Positions 27,408-29,374 of a DNA stretch of 29,374 nucleotides are shown in pieces (position 1 is the stretch's first letter; every line of letters begins with the position of its first letter). Location: positions 1 through 29,374 of IMG/VR virus record IMGVR_UViG_3300046516_000756. One strand, written 5' to 3'. Origin of the DNA: a virus. The notes beneath the pieces were generated by a model. The model worked only from the letters and a program-made list of their open reading frames with translations, was not told where the DNA came from and did not search any database. The position numbers were made by a program, and so were the translations under genes.

Positions 27408-27730
27408 CGGGCGGCGTCCGTCGACTGTCCTAGAACGCGGTGGTGCGCCTCGATGGCGCGTGCGGCCGGGTGCTCGGCGACGACGCGCGCGCGTGACCGA
27501 TTCTTGCCCTTGCCCATGATGACCTTGGCTTTTACGCGGGCCGGCGAGTCGGGCACGGTTTGGCCGGCGTCGCGCGCGCCGACGTCGATTTGTTCGTACC
27601 GCCGGTTCGCGGCCTCGGCCACCCGGTCGGCGCGCTGCTCGATGTCGACGGCCACGCCGTCGGACAGCAAGAGCGCCCGGATGCCCTCGCGGTTGAGCTC
27701 GATGCGGATTTCGCCAGTCTGCCAGGTCAT
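27404..27730 (-). CDS. Neck protein, HK97 gp10-like
   Basis: The 108-residue frame starts ATG at 27730 with a four-base overlap (ATGA) with the upstream stop; the frame extending to 27880 is Arg-rich shadow sequence. It shows the short beta start LNREGIRALLLSDGVAVDI, a helix (IEQRADRVAEAANRRYEQ) and then a basic loop (IMGKGKNRSRARVVAEHP). It ends in an AIEAHHRVLGQ helix. This is the layout of HK97 gp10-type head-tail joining proteins, which link the connector ring to the tail. The order with the stopper before and the terminator after supports it. Confidence 0.85.
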   Translation of the reverse strand: MTWQTGEIRIELNREGIRALLLSDGVAVDIEQRADRVAEAANRRYEQIDVGARDAGQTVPDSPARVKAKVIMGKGKNRSRARVVAEHPAARAIEAHHRVLGQSTDAAR

Positions 27731-28071
27731 CCGGCCACGTCCACGAGATAGAGCTCGACGTGATCTAGGACGCCGGTGGAGTACGCGAGCGGCTCGCCGT
27801 CGACGTCGTAGACGCGGCCGCTGAACCGTGCGCGGTCGAGCGCGCCGATGTCGGCGCCCGGCGGGGCGATGACGAGCCACCGGCGGCCTACGGCGTCGCG
27901 TGAGCGGCCGTCGACGGTCTCGGGGGCGGCGACGGGCTGCACGGAACAGCCGGTGAGGTCGAGCTCGTCGGGCGCCGTCCAGTCGAGCACCGTGTTGCCG
28001 AGGCCGTCGGTGTCCTCGGTGCCGCGTAGCCGGGTGATGGTCTGCGTGGCGAACGACAGAGGCAGGATCAT
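27727..28071 (-). CDS. Head-tail stopper protein
   Basis: The true start is ATG at 28071, overlapping the connector stop by four bases (ATGA); the frame to 28584 is a shadow. The 114-residue protein is a small beta-barrel with MILPLSFATQTITRLRG at the start. The middle segments are TVLDWTAPDELDLTGCSVQPV, RRWLVIAPPGADIGALDRARF and VYDVDGEPLAYSTGVLDHVEL. This fits the SPP1 gp16-like stopper family, which closes the head channel until the tail attaches. Position directly after the connector supports it. Confidence 0.86.
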   Translation of the reverse strand: MILPLSFATQTITRLRGTEDTDGLGNTVLDWTAPDELDLTGCSVQPVAAPETVDGRSRDAVGRRWLVIAPPGADIGALDRARFSGRVYDVDGEPLAYSTGVLDHVELYLVDVAG

Positions 28072-28721
28072 CGGTAGCCGCCCATGTAGCCGGTGAGCCG
28101 GGCGCGCTCGGCCGGGCTGATCTCGATGCCGGCGAGAGTGCCGTCGGGCCGCGGGGTGGGTCCGGCGATGAGGATCTGTCCGGCCTGCTGGCGGCCGATG
28201 GGCAACGGGCTCGCGAACGCGCGGCCGGCCAGCTGGCACGCGAACAACTTGAGGTCGATGGGGTTGTTGACGAGGCCGTGTGTGGCCGTGATCGTGGCGG
28301 CGTTCTGGCGGAACGGCCACGTGTAGCCGGCGCACGCCTCGTCCCATACGAGGGCGCCCGGACCCCAAAACGAGCTTGTCGACGTCGGGAAAAGGGTGAT
28401 GAGGCCGGCGCGTGTCCACCGGTAGGCGGTGGGGTCGAGCTCGGTGTCGTCGGCGTTTTGCCAGTGCAGCACTACCGATGAGACGTCGGCGACGCGCGAC
28501 GCCGGCAGCATCAAGTGCCGGCCGCCACGCCCCTCGACGAGTAGCTCGTCGTCGACGAGCTGCGGCCAAACCTGCCATCCGCACACGTTGCGGATGGCGA
28601 GCGACGCCGCGGCGAGGTAGAGCTCGGCGCTCGCCGTGTCGAACTCGTTGAGCGGCATGCGCGCGTACGCGGCGAAGTCGGCCGCGGTCGCGAACGGGTC
28701 GTACGTCGAGAGCTCATCCAC
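28068..28721 (-). CDS. Head-tail connector protein (gp6-like adaptor)
   Basis: The start is GTG at 28721, three bases after the preceding stop, behind GGAAGGCTGACCG. The 217-residue product begins with a helix-rich region (PFATAADFAAYARMPLNEFD, TASAELYLAAASLAIRNVCGW), typical of HK97 gp6-like adaptors whose helices form a ring under the portal. The middle is a beta insert (LMLPASRVADVSSVVLHWQ). It ends with helices (PIDLKLFACQLAGRAFASP) and a PAERARLTGYMGGYR tail. It is the first recognisable head-completion gene. Portal and capsid genes are expected beyond the right edge. Confidence 0.88.
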   Translation of the reverse strand: MDELSTYDPFATAADFAAYARMPLNEFDTASAELYLAAASLAIRNVCGWQVWPQLVDDELLVEGRGGRHLMLPASRVADVSSVVLHWQNADDTELDPTAYRWTRAGLITLFPTSTSSFWGPGALVWDEACAGYTWPFRQNAATITATHGLVNNPIDLKLFACQLAGRAFASPLPIGRQQAGQILIAGPTPRPDGTLAGIEISPAERARLTGYMGGYR

Positions 28722-28724
28722 CGG

Positions 28725-29374
28725 TCAGCCTTCCGCCACTGGTCTAGCTGTGGCTACGGTAGCCGGTCGCGCCGTGCCGACGGTAGACGGCCGGACGGTG
28801 GGCGCGCCGGCTGGCCGGGCCGTGCGGTGTACGACGTGCGCGGCCGCGGTGAGTTGCACGGAAGCGGCGAGGGCGAGGGCGGCCGAGATCGTCGAGTGGG
28901 CCGCGGTGAGGGTGGCCAACATGTCGACGTCGGCGCCGAGCTGCACGGCGCCGCGGCGTTGGACGATGCCGGCCGCGGCGAGCTCGAGCAGCGCGGCGAG
29001 GTCGACGGCGCCGCGAGCCACGCGCGTCGCGCCGGCGCCTAGCTGAACGGATGAGGCGAGGTCAACCGTTGCGCGTCGGACGGGTGTGGCGGCCGCGGTG
29101 AGCACGGTGCCGGCGGCGAGGGCGACGGCGGCGCGCCGCTGGACGGTGCCGGCGGCCGCGAGCGCGGCGGCCGGGGTGAGGGCGACGGCCGCCCGGCGGA
29201 CGGGTACGGCCGCGGTGGTGAGCACGGCGGCGCCGGCCAGCGTGACGGCCGCCCGGCGGACGGCGATGCCGGCCACGGTGAGCGCGGCCGCCGGGGTGAG
29301 CGTGATGGCGGCGCGACGCTGGACGATGCCCGCTGCGGTGAGGGTGCTGGCGCACGTGAGGGCGACGACGGCCG
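28725..29374 (-). CDS. Ala-rich 20-residue repeat protein, 5' end outside window
   Basis: The frame is open from the right edge down to the TGA at 28727-28725; a GTG at 29278 is an internal codon, not a start, because the repeats continue beyond it. The protein is built from a 20-residue unit, GxxxRRAAVxLxxxxxLxxA, repeated at least seven times from the edge. The repeat then decays, and a low-complexity tail rich in ARPATV-type units ends in AEG. Composition is Ala/Val/Leu/Arg/Thr with almost no aromatics. It lies between the expected capsid gene and the connector, so a head-associated fibre or decoration protein is possible. No family is recognised, and the N-terminus is not visible. Confidence 0.75.
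   Translation of the reverse strand, partial: AVVALTCASTLTAAGIVQRRAAITLTPAAALTVAGIAVRRAAVTLAGAAVLTTAAVPVRRAAVALTPAAALAAAGTVQRRAAVALAAGTVLTAAATPVRRATVDLASSVQLGAGATRVARGAVDLAALLELAAAGIVQRRGAVQLGADVDMLATLTAAHSTISAALALAASVQLTAAAHVVHRTARPAGAPTVRPSTVGTARPATVATARPVAEG
28960..29374 (-). repeat. 60-base tandem repeat coding for 20-residue units
   Basis: Units of 60 bases recur to the right edge, each coding for RR(A/G)AV followed by a Leu-rich half. The best conserved core is GCGGCC or close to it after the paired Arg codons. Degeneracy increases toward 28900. The copies are imperfect at DNA level but well kept at protein level, suggesting selection on the protein. It is not a CRISPR array because there are no identical repeats with unique spacers. 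Confidence 0.7.

Noticed and set aside
28725-29374. CRISPR array in the repeat-rich right edge
   Set aside because: Repeats are imperfect, contiguous, of 60-base period and in one open reading frame, without unique spacers.

Overview
The window is part of a tailed double-stranded DNA phage genome (or prophage) of siphovirus type. By eye it is about two-thirds GC. Every gene I accept lies on the minus strand, so the biological reading direction is from base 29374 down to base 1. The high GC, frequent GTG starts, start/stop overlaps (ATGA, GTGA, TGATG), a Reqi_Pepy6 Gp37-like tail protein, a GH25 endolysin and many small Cys/His-rich proteins point to a phage of an actinobacterium. The host genus cannot be fixed from sequence alone, and no integrase, repressor, terminase, portal or capsid gene lies inside the window.

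Right part (29374 to about 15866) is the head-completion and tail cassette, in canonical order. It begins with a repeat-rich protein running off the right edge, then head-tail connector, stopper, HK97 gp10-like neck protein, tail terminator, major tail protein, two tail assembly chaperones joined by a probable -1 frameshift, a 979-residue tape measure, the distal tail protein and the Gp37-like hub. Five minor tail proteins follow, one carrying a clan GH-A-like glycoside hydrolase domain and one a threefold GRIYRM repeat. Genes are almost contiguous, so this is probably one late transcript.

Middle part (15865 to 12540): a 241-base spacer with a hairpin, a tandem operator-like repeat and a promoter-like motif precedes the lysis region. 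This holds a two-helix holin candidate, a GH25 muramidase, a one-helix membrane protein, a small charged protein and a three-helix membrane protein. Two beta-rich, virion-type proteins follow, and the block closes with the clearest intrinsic terminator of the window.

Left part (12540 to 1) is an accessory and DNA-metabolism region. It contains a RuvC-like resolvase, a Cas4/RecB-like nuclease with a long unexplained N-terminus, a run of small zinc-finger-like proteins, three or four envelope proteins (one with a clean signal peptide), a protein with Pro/Gln/Tyr-rich disordered arms, a tRNA-like element and a 670-residue protein with a coiled-coil rod and seven CX4C modules. Several gene boundaries here carry a strong hairpin followed by a recurrent leader that includes the ribosome binding site. 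A second motif, GT(G/C)ACCGTGCA or close variants, recurs at four gene boundaries. I regard these two systems, with the two repeat proteins, as the most likely undescribed biology here.
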